NCBI GenBank assembly: GCA_965200825.1
Contig: OZ241385.1
Location: forward strand, 930,001-994,000
Length of the DNA: 64,000 nucleotides
Origin: Bin80 sp026709335
GTDB taxonomy: Bacteria > Bacteroidota > Rhodothermia > Rhodothermales > Bin80
Reading direction: 5' to 3'
Made by a program: the position numbers and the translations under genes. Every line of letters begins with the position of its first letter. Within the stretch, counting starts at the first letter, position 1. The notes under the pieces were generated by a model that did not search any database, was not told the origin of the DNA, and saw nothing but the letters and a program-made list of their open reading frames with translations. This document shows positions 46,030-55,626 of the stretch, one piece after another.

Positions 46030-46359
46030 ATGGCGAAAAAGCCAGAGATTATTTATGACGGAGAATGTATATTCTGCAATGAGTCAATCAGTTGGCTGCG
46101 TAAGCATGATCACAAAGGCCAACTCTCGTATCAAACACTCTTACCCGGAGCAACTTGTGTGAAGTTACGCGATGAAGAGGGAACCTGGGAGGCATCTACT
46201 GCAGTATTGCGAGCTCTGAGATACCTGGGAGGTGTATGGAGCTTTCTTGCAAGCGTGCTCATGTTGATCCCGAGGTCAATTCGTGATGGAATTTATCGAA
46301 TCATTGCGCGGCACAGACACCGGCTTCCCCATTATTGGTTCTGGAGCAACTCAAAATAA
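46030..46359 (+). CDS. DCC/DUF393-family thiol-disulfide oxidoreductase-like protein
   Basis: A 109-residue protein opening with YDGECIFC (Cys13-Cys16), the defining CxxC of the DCC family (DUF393). The role is assumed thioredoxin-like from the motif. The ATG at 46030 is chosen over a TTG one codon earlier. The 3' end overlaps the convergent DUF4175 gene by 28 bp. Confidence 0.88.
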   Translation: MAKKPEIIYDGECIFCNESISWLRKHDHKGQLSYQTLLPGATCVKLRDEEGTWEASTAVLRALRYLGGVWSFLASVLMLIPRSIRDGIYRIIARHRHRLPHYWFWSNSK

Positions 46360-49300
46360 CGCTGAATGAGTGCTTGATAATCTTTTGTGTATCCGCTTTC
46401 AAGTGCATTCATCAACGCACGCCGCAACTCCTGCTGTGTCATGTTTTGTTCCAGTAATTCTGGAGGATCAGAGGGTTCAAATTCAGATCCGCGACGTCCT
46501 TCACGCGTTTGTTCTCGACCTCTTTCCTGAAGGCTTCGAGATGCATCAAGCAGTCGGGTCAGAATCTGCTGTTGCCGTTGTCTGGTTGGACGATTTACCT
46601 GGCCAGACTGAAATTCTTGAATAGATTCCTCCATTTGCTGTGCAATACGTTCAAGATCGCCTGCCAACTGATTCACCAGGTCACGTTCTTTAGCCATTTC
46701 AGTAAGTTGGCGGCGCATTGCTTCCTGTTGTGCAGCAATCTGCTGTAGGCGTTCCTGCATATCTGTGCTCAGTCGCTCGCCAGGCTCCATTCCCAATAGA
46801 TCCTCAAGCGCCTGATTCAACTGATCCTGCTGACCGGCCATTTGTTGAAGTTGCTGAATCATCTGCTCCATAGACATTCCGCTACCACTGTTTGAAGATG
46901 AGGAATTCATCAATTGATTCAACAGGTCGCTCAGAAGAAGAGCCAGATTGTTCAGGCTGGTCATTGCCTGAGACGCATGAGATTCCGCAGCGTTATTGTT
47001 TCGTTCTGTGAGTGATTCTGTCGAGGCAGACATATTCAACATGGATTCTCCTGCAAGCTGTTGAATATTTCGCGAAAGCTGTGGCAAACTTCGAGCCAAC
47101 GATTGTAGTGAATCCGCAATGACGGAGTTGCCAGTTGACAGAATGGATTGTTCGCGTGCAAAGTCGCGCAATAACGGGCTTTCTCGAGTAGCCTCAGCAA
47201 TCTGATGGCGCAAATTCTCCTGATCGTGAGAGAGTCTCAGAACATTACTTAAGATTAACTTGAGTGCAGCGGTATTAATCTGCATTTGCTGTCCGGTCAT
47301 TCCGCTCTGAACGTTCTGGAGATCGGATTGCAGTTGTTGCATACTCTGACTCATCTGCTCCTGTCCCTGATTCGCCTGTTGCATCTGGCCTGCTTGCATT
47401 TGCTGGGCATTTTGCTGCATACTCTCGGGAAGCTCCTGATTTTGTGTATCCTGATTCAGTTGATCCATCTGTGCCATAGGCGCGTTCTGGAGTTCCTTCA
47501 TTCGATCAACGATTTCTTCCATTTTTGCCTCAAGTGAAGACATTTCCTCGGAGGCCTGTTGCTGTTCTTCTATCAGTGTATCAAAATCATCAGAGGGTTC
47601 ATCGGCCCCCGTCTCTTCTGCAAGCTTTTCCTGAACCTGTTGCAGGTCTTCTGCTCGTCTGGCAGCTTCTTCTAGTTGCTGTTGCACCTGAAAATTTTTG
47701 AATAGCTCCAAAGTTCGCTCCATACGCTCCCTGAACATTTCTTCATTAAATTCAAACTTATCCAGTGATTCCAGCATCGAGGCAGGATCAAGTTCAGAGA
47801 GTGATTCCTGTAATTCCTGAAGTGCTTCTATCAGTTCAGGGGAATTGATTTCCTCAGTCACGTTCTGAAGTTCTTGGAATAGGTCAAGTAATTCATCACT
47901 GACTAAGTCATGCTCTTCCATCTGCTGGGCCGCTTCCGCCATATTGCTAGCGAGTTCATCCACACGATTTTGCAATTCTTGTTGCGTTTGCTGAAGTTCT
48001 TCAAGATTTTGGCGATCATCCCAGCTGGCGTCCTGTTTTCTGCGTAATTCATCCCGCAACTCGTCAAATTGCTTCCGAACCTGTTCTGTATCATCCAGGA
48101 GAGATTCAAGGCCAGATTCCGTCTCGTCCTGTGTGGATTCAAGAGCTTCGTATCGTTCTGTAATTGAAGGAAGATATAATTCTTGTGTGCGGCTGGATGT
48201 TTTTTTTGGACCACTGTAGCCGTCATTGTCCCAAATCGTCACAAAATAACTGATTGCATCACCAGGCACGATGTCAAGTTTCGTAGTCAGATCCAAATCC
48301 CACAGGTACTGAACTTCCCCTGAGGCAGGGAGCGGAAGGATTAATTCTTTAAAGGATTCCATTACATCTCCAAAGCGATTATCGGACAGACGCCAGGAAA
48401 GAGAAAATCGTGAAAAACCAAAGTCATCCTGAACACGAATCGTCAAGGGGGCGAGCAGATCAAAACCCAATTCCGTGCGCTCGGCTGGAGAGGTGATTTC
48501 AATTGAAGGAGAACGATCTGCGATTGGGGTGACCGAATAACTGATTGGGTCAAGGTTACGGATATCATTGGGAGATTCAATCAAGATCCTGTAATTCATA
48601 TCATGATGAACCACGAATGCCCCTGTCATATCATTCAGGATCACATCGCTTAGGTTTGAATCGAAAGAGAGCCACGCACGGGAGTCGGGAATACTGGATC
48701 GAATCTGCATGTGCACACTTGTCCCCTGAAGTGCAGTGATATTGCCAATTCCAGGGGGTAACTGCTCATATGGAAGGCCAGTATAGTCAGGAGGGTGCAA
48801 GGTAATCTGAAGGTTTCGCATTACCGGTCGGTCAATCACGGAAACCTGGTACCAATCAGATTCCACAGGACCGGACGTAACACGGTATCTGAAAGGGAAA
48901 CGAAGATTGTTTTCCTGATGAAGAAACTTACCCGGCGAATCGGCCGCAACCGTTACTGATCGTGCCGTACGTTCTCCATGTACTCCGAGTTCAAAGATGA
49001 TAGATTTCGGCAGATCGACTCCGATTGCCTCAGCACTAATTGCGAGGGAATCTCCTTTGGTTACCTCAGTATTCCCCGGCATAATGGTAAATGTGAATGG
49101 GGCAGGGCGCTCAAAGGTGGTTCCTGGCGAAAAAAGACGTACGGATGCGCCTCGAAAACCATTTGGAGCTGCAAGAACGAGGATTACAATGAGTCCAAGC
49201 GGAATCACAGTATATTGACTCCAGAACACAGATCGCCGCCAATCAAATTTCTTTAAAAGTGAACGCTGTGATACTTCAGTATCAAGTATCTGTACAGCAT

Positions 49301-49694
49301 GATCTACCAGCGGTTGTGGAGATGGGCTTCCAGAACCATCGCATAATTCAAGTAGGCAGACTAATTGATTTTGAAGAACAGGTTGCTCTTTGGTCACAAT
49401 CCGTGCAATTCTTCTGTAATTCGATCGCTTGAACCATCCCGTAAGCCAGGGGCGGATGACGAGCCAGACTAGGAGAAGGCTACTAGCAGTCACCCAAATC
49501 CAGAACAGTACGCTACGCCAACCCGTTGGCATCCAGAGGCGCATCTCGATAAACAAGAGCAACGCAAACCCGCTCGCGACAGTAAGAATGAGTAAAGCAA
49601 ATCCGGCGGCAATGTGTTCGGTAATCAGTCGATTCCAGCATATTCGCAGCTGGGTCTGAATTTTATGCAGAATGTATCTGGACTCATTACTCAT
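46332..49694 (-). CDS. DUF4175 family membrane protein with long coiled-coil tail
   Basis: A 1120-residue protein from the ATG at 49694 (a GTG two codons upstream is also possible). Two N-terminal membrane helices (about 31-50 and 60-85) and a third near 160-180 anchor a periplasmic beta-domain region (about 190-490). The rest, about 600 residues, is very rich in Gln, Glu, Met and Leu and predicted as coiled coil, with repeated QQLQ/QMQQ patterns. DUF4175 is known only as a conserved family in Bacteroidota and related phyla; function unknown. It is divergent from glgC. Confidence 0.88.
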   Translation of the reverse strand: MSNESRYILHKIQTQLRICWNRLITEHIAAGFALLILTVASGFALLLFIEMRLWMPTGWRSVLFWIWVTASSLLLVWLVIRPWLTGWFKRSNYRRIARIVTKEQPVLQNQLVCLLELCDGSGSPSPQPLVDHAVQILDTEVSQRSLLKKFDWRRSVFWSQYTVIPLGLIVILVLAAPNGFRGASVRLFSPGTTFERPAPFTFTIMPGNTEVTKGDSLAISAEAIGVDLPKSIIFELGVHGERTARSVTVAADSPGKFLHQENNLRFPFRYRVTSGPVESDWYQVSVIDRPVMRNLQITLHPPDYTGLPYEQLPPGIGNITALQGTSVHMQIRSSIPDSRAWLSFDSNLSDVILNDMTGAFVVHHDMNYRILIESPNDIRNLDPISYSVTPIADRSPSIEITSPAERTELGFDLLAPLTIRVQDDFGFSRFSLSWRLSDNRFGDVMESFKELILPLPASGEVQYLWDLDLTTKLDIVPGDAISYFVTIWDNDGYSGPKKTSSRTQELYLPSITERYEALESTQDETESGLESLLDDTEQVRKQFDELRDELRRKQDASWDDRQNLEELQQTQQELQNRVDELASNMAEAAQQMEEHDLVSDELLDLFQELQNVTEEINSPELIEALQELQESLSELDPASMLESLDKFEFNEEMFRERMERTLELFKNFQVQQQLEEAARRAEDLQQVQEKLAEETGADEPSDDFDTLIEEQQQASEEMSSLEAKMEEIVDRMKELQNAPMAQMDQLNQDTQNQELPESMQQNAQQMQAGQMQQANQGQEQMSQSMQQLQSDLQNVQSGMTGQQMQINTAALKLILSNVLRLSHDQENLRHQIAEATRESPLLRDFAREQSILSTGNSVIADSLQSLARSLPQLSRNIQQLAGESMLNMSASTESLTERNNNAAESHASQAMTSLNNLALLLSDLLNQLMNSSSSNSGSGMSMEQMIQQLQQMAGQQDQLNQALEDLLGMEPGERLSTDMQERLQQIAAQQEAMRRQLTEMAKERDLVNQLAGDLERIAQQMEESIQEFQSGQVNRPTRQRQQQILTRLLDASRSLQERGREQTREGRRGSEFEPSDPPELLEQNMTQQELRRALMNALESGYTKDYQALIQRYFELLQNQ

Positions 49695-49792
49695 CAACAC
49701 GGTTTACCACTTTTGACTCTGGTGGTTTCGAGAATTTTTATGTTCGTTCATAGAGGATAACCCTATATTTCATTATTGATCACTAAATCCAA

Positions 49793-51055
49793 ATGCTTGA
49801 CTGTATTTCAATTATTCTTGGAGGCGGCGCTGGTTCGCGTTTATTTCCGCTCACATTGCTTCGTTCAAAGCCTGCCGTTCCCTTAGCAGGAAAATATCGA
49901 TTGATTGATGTTCCGGTTTCAAACTGTATCAATTCCAATATCAATAAAATCTTTGTACTGACCCAATTCAACTCCGCCAGCCTGAATCGGCATTTAGCTC
50001 ATACCTATCGATTTGATAATTATCGTCGGGGATTTGTGACTGTTATGGCCGCAGAACAGACGCAGCGTTCTGCCAACTGGTTTCAAGGTACAGCTGATGC
50101 AGTTCGCCAGTGTATTCCGCACGTTTCAATTTATCGTCAGAAGTATGTATTGATCCTTTCAGGCGATCAACTTTATTCGATGGATTATCGAAAAATTGTA
50201 GAGCGCCATATCGCCAGCGAAGCGGCAGTTACCATTGCAACGATTCCGGTTACAGCAGAAGATGCTCCCGGCTTTGGCATTTTGAAAACCAATGAAGAGC
50301 AAGTGATCACTGAATTTTGTGAGAAGCCTCAGGATCTTACAGGAAAAGCGAGCACGGTCAGTGAATCAATGAAAACTGCGGGACGTGTATATCTGGCATC
50401 TATGGGGATCTATGTATTTAACAGTGAGCTTCTATTTGAGGCGCTTGACATGTATCCGAATGATCATGATTTTGGGAAGCAAATCATCCCGCGAGCAATC
50501 AAAAAGGCTAAAGTGCTTAGTTATCCATTTGAAGGATATTGGAGCGACATAGGTACTATTCGATCGTATTATGATGCCAGTTTAATGCTTGCCGAGCCTC
50601 ATCCCGGATTCAATATTTATGATCCCAACATGAGGTTGTACACAAATGCTCGAATGCTTGGCCCAGCAAAAATGTCCGGAGCAAAACTTACCAACAGCCT
50701 TGTGTCTGAGGGAAGCATGATTGGCAATAGTGCTATCACCAGATCTGTAATAGGAATTCGTTCGTACATTGGCGATCATACTACAATCCGCGATTCAGTT
50801 GTTTTAGGTGCAGATTATTATCCTTGGCATGGCACTGCTTCTCGCGAACGTGTTGAGGGTCCAGAGCATCCGGGCGTGGGAGATCATACATTTATTGAAG
50901 GTACGATTATAGATAAGAATGTTCGAATTGGTAATCAGTGCATCATACGCAATAAGGAAGGCGTAGAAGAACATGATGGAGAGAATTATTACATCCGTGA
51001 TGGGATCGTTGTAATTCCTAAAAATGTCACAATTCCAGATGAAACTGTAATATGA
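49793..51055 (+). CDS. glgC: Glucose-1-phosphate adenylyltransferase
   Basis: Makes ADP-glucose, the committed donor for glycogen synthesis. The 420-residue protein has the nucleotide-binding GGGAGSRLFPLT (10-21), the KPAVPLAGKYRLIDVPVSNC block (26-45), the catalytic SGDQLYSMDY and a C-terminal left-handed beta-helix domain. Its stop overlaps the next ATG (ATGA), so glgC is cotranslated with a lipoprotein gene and probably the TonB receptor. No other glycogen gene is in the window. Confidence 0.96.
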   Translation: MLDCISIILGGGAGSRLFPLTLLRSKPAVPLAGKYRLIDVPVSNCINSNINKIFVLTQFNSASLNRHLAHTYRFDNYRRGFVTVMAAEQTQRSANWFQGTADAVRQCIPHVSIYRQKYVLILSGDQLYSMDYRKIVERHIASEAAVTIATIPVTAEDAPGFGILKTNEEQVITEFCEKPQDLTGKASTVSESMKTAGRVYLASMGIYVFNSELLFEALDMYPNDHDFGKQIIPRAIKKAKVLSYPFEGYWSDIGTIRSYYDASLMLAEPHPGFNIYDPNMRLYTNARMLGPAKMSGAKLTNSLVSEGSMIGNSAITRSVIGIRSYIGDHTTIRDSVVLGADYYPWHGTASRERVEGPEHPGVGDHTFIEGTIIDKNVRIGNQCIIRNKEGVEEHDGENYYIRDGIVVIPKNVTIPDETVI

Positions 51056-51627
51056 TGCAACTGCTCGCGAGAACACATTGGTGGAGTCCAATGATCATTG
51101 GACTATTAGTTTTAACGGGGTGCAGAACTTACGGGGGTGGTACAGATGATCAAGTTGCAGAAGCCTTGATCGTAATAACGCAGCAATTGGAAGCCGAGGT
51201 AAGTGGTATAGAAATCGAGTCAGATATGCTGGCAGAAGCCTCTGTACTTAATCCTGAATTAATTCCCTACACGGAACGTATGAAGTCCATTAGTTCCGAA
51301 TATGTAGAGATGATCAAAAAACAGAAAAAGATCATCAAGGAGGCCACTTCGGTTGAAGATAATTTCCTGACCAATTGGGTTGGGCGTGATCGCTACCGAG
51401 AATTACATCGTACACTTGGTGCAATCATTAGTGAACGAGAGCTGAAGCAAATCAAGAGGCAATTGCTCTATCAGGATATGAGGGAACATATAGAAGATGT
51501 TAGTGCAGGCATGCAAGCAAGTGAAGAAGGCCGCTTGCAAATCAGACCGCACTATTATAATCGGCCGCAGATAGCTGTAGATTTTCGTAATTTGCTGGCC
51601 GATATAGACGTTGAGCCTACAGATTGA
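51052..51627 (+). CDS. Lipoprotein of unknown function
   Basis: A 191-residue protein with a lipoprotein leader (lipobox VLTGC, Cys24). The mature part is helical and charged (QQLEAEVSGIEIESDMLAEA, later KKQKKIIKEATSVEDNF), with no recognised family. It overlaps glgC by 4 bp and ends 35 bp before the ATG of the TonB receptor. It probably sits at the outer membrane and may partner the receptor. Confidence 0.75.
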   Translation: MMQLLARTHWWSPMIIGLLVLTGCRTYGGGTDDQVAEALIVITQQLEAEVSGIEIESDMLAEASVLNPELIPYTERMKSISSEYVEMIKKQKKIIKEATSVEDNFLTNWVGRDRYRELHRTLGAIISERELKQIKRQLLYQDMREHIEDVSAGMQASEEGRLQIRPHYYNRPQIAVDFRNLLADIDVEPTD

Positions 51628-51662
51628 CCTCGAATCGCATACAGCTCATTGCTCTTGGACGC

Positions 51663-53642
51663 ATGATCCTGAGGGTATTGCTTTGTTTGTGTGTTACTGG
51701 GATTGTTCAAGCCCAGACCCCAACCGACTCATTAATTCACTATGAGTTGGGAGATATCATTGTGCATCCAGCGGGAGCCCCCTCTGATATTTCATCTACT
51801 TCCACGACCCAATATGTTCGCCTTGCAGGGATTTCGCAATCAGATGCCCCTTCCATAGATCAAGTCTTTCGCCTGATTCCATCCGCTCATTTGCAGACGA
51901 ATTCAAGGGGGGAGTCGCTGGTTTATTTGCGTGGATCAGGGGAGCGTCAAGTGAGTTTGTTTTTTGACGGAGCATTACTCAACATCCCTTGGGATAATCG
52001 TATGGATCTGAGCCTGATTCCTGCCGAGGTTGTGGGTGAAATTTCAATTTCCAAAGGAGTTCCATCGGTTCTTTATGGGGCGAATGTGTTGGGCGGAGCG
52101 ATCAATATGACATCTAGGCAGCTTCGTAATCCAGGGAGGTTTTCGCAGGTATCTGGAATTCTGGGCTCACAAAATTCGCAGCAGGCTCGGATGACTTGGC
52201 TACGTAACACGCAGCGTTTTCAGACGACCTTTTTTGTGGGGATTTCGAATCAAGATGGATACACCTTGCCGCATGACCTGGATTTACCATATAGCCAGGA
52301 ATCAGAGGATCTTCGAACCAACACAGATCGACGGATGCGATCTGCATTCGGGCAATTTGCATTTAATGTTGAGAGGGGAGGGAAAATCGGGGTCTCTCTC
52401 TTTCGATTTGATGGCAAAAAGGGAATTGCGCCTGAGGGCCATCTTGATCCGGCAAGTGCTCATGTTCGGTATTGGAGATATCCGGACTGGGGGACAAGCA
52501 TGGCGATTCTTAGTGGTGAGTTTCCCTTTGAGAATGGAACCTTGCGTGGTGCAGCATGGGTGAGTCGTTTTGGTCAGACTATCGCACAATACTCTGATAA
52601 ATCGTATTCCATGCAACGTCAGACTCAGATGGATCAAGATGATACCTATGGAATGCGTCTTTCCTATTCGCATGGTTTTTCGAGTTCTCGCTCTCTTCAG
52701 GCAGCAGTTAATCTGATGTCTTCCAGCCATGAACAAGGAGATCTTGAAATTGGACAGCAAGGACTGTACAGGGATTTCTCACAGCGTATTATGAGCACGG
52801 GGCTAGAATATAGCATGGGTGGCCCGGTGAATTTGGTCGTGGGTGCGAGTATGGACGTTCTTACAACTCCAAAGACCGGTGATAAGCCCGAACGCGGCCC
52901 ACAGATGAGTGTTGGAGCTACAATAGGTCTTTCTCACGAAACTTCTTCCGATGTAACTATTAGAGGCGTTCTGGGGAGAAAAACCCGGTTTCCAACTATG
53001 CGAGAGCTTTTTGGTGAAGCATTAGGGCGTTTTTTATTGAATCCAAACCTTAATCCTGAGTCTTCCATTTTATCAGAGCTAGCAATCAGGGTGGATCGCA
53101 ATGAGATGGTAGTAGAGGCAATTGCCTTCTTTAACAGAACCCGCAATACGATTGGGCAGCAAATGGTAGTTCTTGAGGGAGAATCACGCGCTAGGCGCCA
53201 GCGGATAAATCTTAATGGTAGCCGGGTATTAGGACTTGAGACCACATTCAATTTTCGTGTTATTCGCAATCTGCTGCTGGACTGTAGTTTGACTACAATG
53301 CATGCTCGAGAGTTGAATTCGAGGGGTACCAGACCACTTATTGAAAAACCTTCCTGGATCGGGATGTGTAATGTTAATTATCGACCTGGTGCGGGGTTTT
53401 CAATAATTCTTGAGAGCCAATATTCTGGTCGAGCATATGGATTGGGAAAAGGAAACGGATTGATCTCGCTTCCCAGCTCTCTTGTGACGAACACTCGTGT
53501 ATCTTGGTTGATGTTGTATAGGCAGTATTCCGCAGAGTTATTTAGTAGAATCAATAACCTGACCGACGAGATCGTACTCCCACAACTAGGCCTCCCTGGC
53601 CCCGGTCGAACATTACATGTGGGATTTCAAGTTACATTTTAA
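51663..53642 (+). CDS. TonB-dependent outer-membrane receptor
   Basis: A 659-residue receptor using the ATG at 51663 (MILRVLLCLCVTGIVQAQ is a signal peptide); a TTG at 51624 is less likely. The plug domain contains SVLYGANVLGGAINMTSRQL, and the barrel ends with a strand-terminating Phe (TLHVGFQVTF). There is no N-terminal carboxypeptidase-regulatory-like domain, unlike the receptor at 57674. It imports an unknown compound using TonB/ExbBD energy. Confidence 0.9.
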   Translation: MILRVLLCLCVTGIVQAQTPTDSLIHYELGDIIVHPAGAPSDISSTSTTQYVRLAGISQSDAPSIDQVFRLIPSAHLQTNSRGESLVYLRGSGERQVSLFFDGALLNIPWDNRMDLSLIPAEVVGEISISKGVPSVLYGANVLGGAINMTSRQLRNPGRFSQVSGILGSQNSQQARMTWLRNTQRFQTTFFVGISNQDGYTLPHDLDLPYSQESEDLRTNTDRRMRSAFGQFAFNVERGGKIGVSLFRFDGKKGIAPEGHLDPASAHVRYWRYPDWGTSMAILSGEFPFENGTLRGAAWVSRFGQTIAQYSDKSYSMQRQTQMDQDDTYGMRLSYSHGFSSSRSLQAAVNLMSSSHEQGDLEIGQQGLYRDFSQRIMSTGLEYSMGGPVNLVVGASMDVLTTPKTGDKPERGPQMSVGATIGLSHETSSDVTIRGVLGRKTRFPTMRELFGEALGRFLLNPNLNPESSILSELAIRVDRNEMVVEAIAFFNRTRNTIGQQMVVLEGESRARRQRINLNGSRVLGLETTFNFRVIRNLLLDCSLTTMHARELNSRGTRPLIEKPSWIGMCNVNYRPGAGFSIILESQYSGRAYGLGKGNGLISLPSSLVTNTRVSWLMLYRQYSAELFSRINNLTDEIVLPQLGLPGPGRTLHVGFQVTF

Positions 53643-53657
53643 GGGGGTGGTGTTGGG

Positions 53658-53674
53658 TGGACAGCAATTGTCCA
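53658..53674. terminator. Possible hairpin after the TonB receptor
   Basis: TGGACA (53658-53663) pairs with TGTCCA (53669-53674) around GCAAT, 16 bp after the receptor stop. It is A-rich rather than T-rich downstream, so a terminator role is weakly supported. Confidence 0.25.
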
Positions 53675-53718
53675 TAAAATACCCGAGATAGCAAAACGTC
53701 CTGCTTGAAAAATCAACC

Positions 53719-53982
53719 TTAGGTTATGGTAGTCAATCGTTGCTGTCCATCAATGACAAGAAACCCCCAATTCCTTTGTTCATGAATCACCAAGGTTCCC
53801 ATAAAGTGATGCTCTTGTGACCCGATAGATCTTAATTCAAGAATGCCGTTCCATAGGTTTTCCCACTGCTCTTCGAACCATGAGTAATCGCGATGATATG
53901 GTGGTAAGCTGAAAGACTTACCGTTACCGATTAAGTCCTGATAGTTGATTGTGCCAGGATACAACACATTCGTTTTTGTCAT
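53719..53982 (-). pseudogene. Truncated GmrSD/DUF262 N-terminal fragment
   Basis: The 87-codon fragment matches the start of a DUF262 (GmrS-type ParB-like nuclease) domain: SLPPYHRDYSWFEEQWENLW and IDGQQRLTTIT, the family signature motif. It stops at a TAA immediately after TIT, where intact proteins continue for several hundred residues, and nothing further of the family is seen before the receptor gene. GmrSD-type proteins restrict glucosylated phage DNA. This is a dead remnant, and no GmrD half is present. Confidence 0.82.
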
Positions 53983-54258
53983 CAGAACCTCATCAAACTC
54001 TCTTTATGTGTTCAAATCCGGAACTTCCTGCTTTATGCAGAGAAAGGAAACTACGGTAAAAAGACAATGATATATAGCCTTCTTTATGAAGGTTCTACCT
54101 ATGAAATAAGATTTCGCGCTCGAGAATAAATTTGTTTTCTGTATGACATAAGGCAGAGTCGAAGTCACTACAGTAATCCGAATGGAATGTCAAGCGAGCG
54201 AATACCTAATGAATGCCATGAGTATGTAGAGGTGCTTGAAAATCAGTTCAATAGATGA
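53983..54258. other. Intergenic region with a possible protein remnant
   Basis: No intact gene is seen. On the plus strand one frame ending at 54129 reads a protein-like segment (EKGNYGKKTMIYSLLYEG) without a start codon of its own. It may be the tail of a decayed gene from the same lost module as the DUF262 fragment; this is weak. Confidence 0.2.
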
Positions 54259-54552
54259 CTAATTGGTTTGGTATACATAGTAGCTGTGAGCAATGGCGGA
54301 ATCTGCGAAGAAGGGCTTCACCTGCTCCCAATTTGATTTGAAGAGGTCGGATTGCCGATAACGGTTCAGGCTTGATTCGGAATCCCACTCACTGTAAGTA
54401 GTAACTATATTCACTGATGTAGTATCAACCCATAAATCCAAGCGTTTACAACCATGAGTCTGCCTGATTTTCGGGGCAATTGCCTCGAAAATCTCATGAA
54501 ATGATTGGGTAAACTCCTCCTGTAGGTGAAGTCGAACAATTCTAATCAGCAT
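54259..54552 (-). CDS. ABM-like ferredoxin-fold monooxygenase family protein
   Basis: A 97-residue dimeric alpha-beta barrel-like protein: MLIRIVRLHL, then a helix, RLDLWVDTTSVNIVTTYSEW, then SSLNRYRQSDLF. The pattern matches antibiotic-biosynthesis-monooxygenase-type small proteins. The ATG at 54552 lies 11 bp inside the end of pyrF, so translation is probably coupled. Function is unassigned. Confidence 0.75.
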   Translation of the reverse strand: MLIRIVRLHLQEEFTQSFHEIFEAIAPKIRQTHGCKRLDLWVDTTSVNIVTTYSEWDSESSLNRYRQSDLFKSNWEQVKPFFADSAIAHSYYVYQTN

Positions 54553-55381
54553 GATCGTGGATTGCTTTGTTGAGAATATTCCGCAATTCCATGGCAGCTT
54601 TTGCAGCCATTTTGTCAAAATTTTCTCCTGCGGAGGCGTACAAGATCCCTCTGCTACTATTCACAAGCACAAGCCCTTTAGAATGTGCCACATTTCCAAC
54701 AGTGGCTATGGATCCACCCTGTGCTCCAATGCCAGGAATCAGAAAAGGGGTATCAGGATACTCTTCACGTAGGTGAGTTAATTCTGCGGGATTTGTAGCA
54801 CCTACTACAAATCCAACAGATCCAGGTAAATTTTCTCCCCATGTAAATGCAAGTCTGGCAACATGTTCGTAGAGCGAATGGCCATCAGCCATCAATGATT
54901 GAAGTTGATGGCTACTCGGATTGGATGTTCGAACCAAGATGAATACGGCGCGCCCCTCATATGCCAAAAACGGCTCCACTGCATCCAATCCCATGTATGG
55001 TGCAACCGTGCACCCGTCTGCATCCAACAAATTGAATATGCTGTAGGCGTACTTAGATGCAGTATTACCGATATCGCCACGCTTTGCATCAATGATGCGA
55101 ATTTTATCCTTTGGGATCGACTCAAGTGTAGTCTTCAACACATCAAAGCCGCTCCCCCCCATACTCTCATAAAAGGCAGAATTGAGCTTGTATGCACAGG
55201 CATAGGGTGCGGTAGCCTGTATAATTGCCCGATTAAAGGCTGTCACGATTGCTTCGGGTGACTTGTATTGTTTACCTAAAAAATCGGGGATCTTCTCAAG
55301 ATCGGGATCCAAGCCTACACAGACCAAACTGTTGGTAGCGATTTGTGCATTCCTGAGACGTTCAAAGAAATCCAGATTCAT
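54542..55381 (-). CDS. pyrF: Orotidine 5'-phosphate decarboxylase (type 2)
   Basis: Last step of UMP synthesis: decarboxylates OMP. The 279-residue length and the catalytic IDAKRGDIGNT (97-107, with Asp98, Lys100 and Asp103) mark the longer type 2 form. A second catalytic region, LIPGIGAQGG, is intact. It is followed by the overlapping ABM-like gene. The gap to the divergent YbdK gene is 245 bp. Confidence 0.95.
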   Translation of the reverse strand: MNLDFFERLRNAQIATNSLVCVGLDPDLEKIPDFLGKQYKSPEAIVTAFNRAIIQATAPYACAYKLNSAFYESMGGSGFDVLKTTLESIPKDKIRIIDAKRGDIGNTASKYAYSIFNLLDADGCTVAPYMGLDAVEPFLAYEGRAVFILVRTSNPSSHQLQSLMADGHSLYEHVARLAFTWGENLPGSVGFVVGATNPAELTHLREEYPDTPFLIPGIGAQGGSIATVGNVAHSKGLVLVNSSRGILYASAGENFDKMAAKAAMELRNILNKAIHDHAD

Positions 55382-55626
55382 ATTTGATCAAGAGTCAGAC
55401 TCGCGAAAACGGTTCATGCTAATTATTTTAGTGTCAGAAATTTAGAATCGTCAATATAGAGTTTGATGAGTAGTAACTTGCGGGAAGAAAAGCAGATGAA
55501 TTTAAAAATGAGTTTCATCAGTTCGACTATTATACTCTCACATTAGAAGCGGATCATTATTCTTAAGTTACACTCCCATAATTATACTCAGATCTATAGT
55601 TTATCATTAATTAATCAGAAATATAC

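Noticed and set aside
46370..47537. Plus-strand open frames inside the DUF4175 gene
   Set aside because: They are antisense shadows of the Gln/Leu-rich coiled-coil region with no independent start or composition support.
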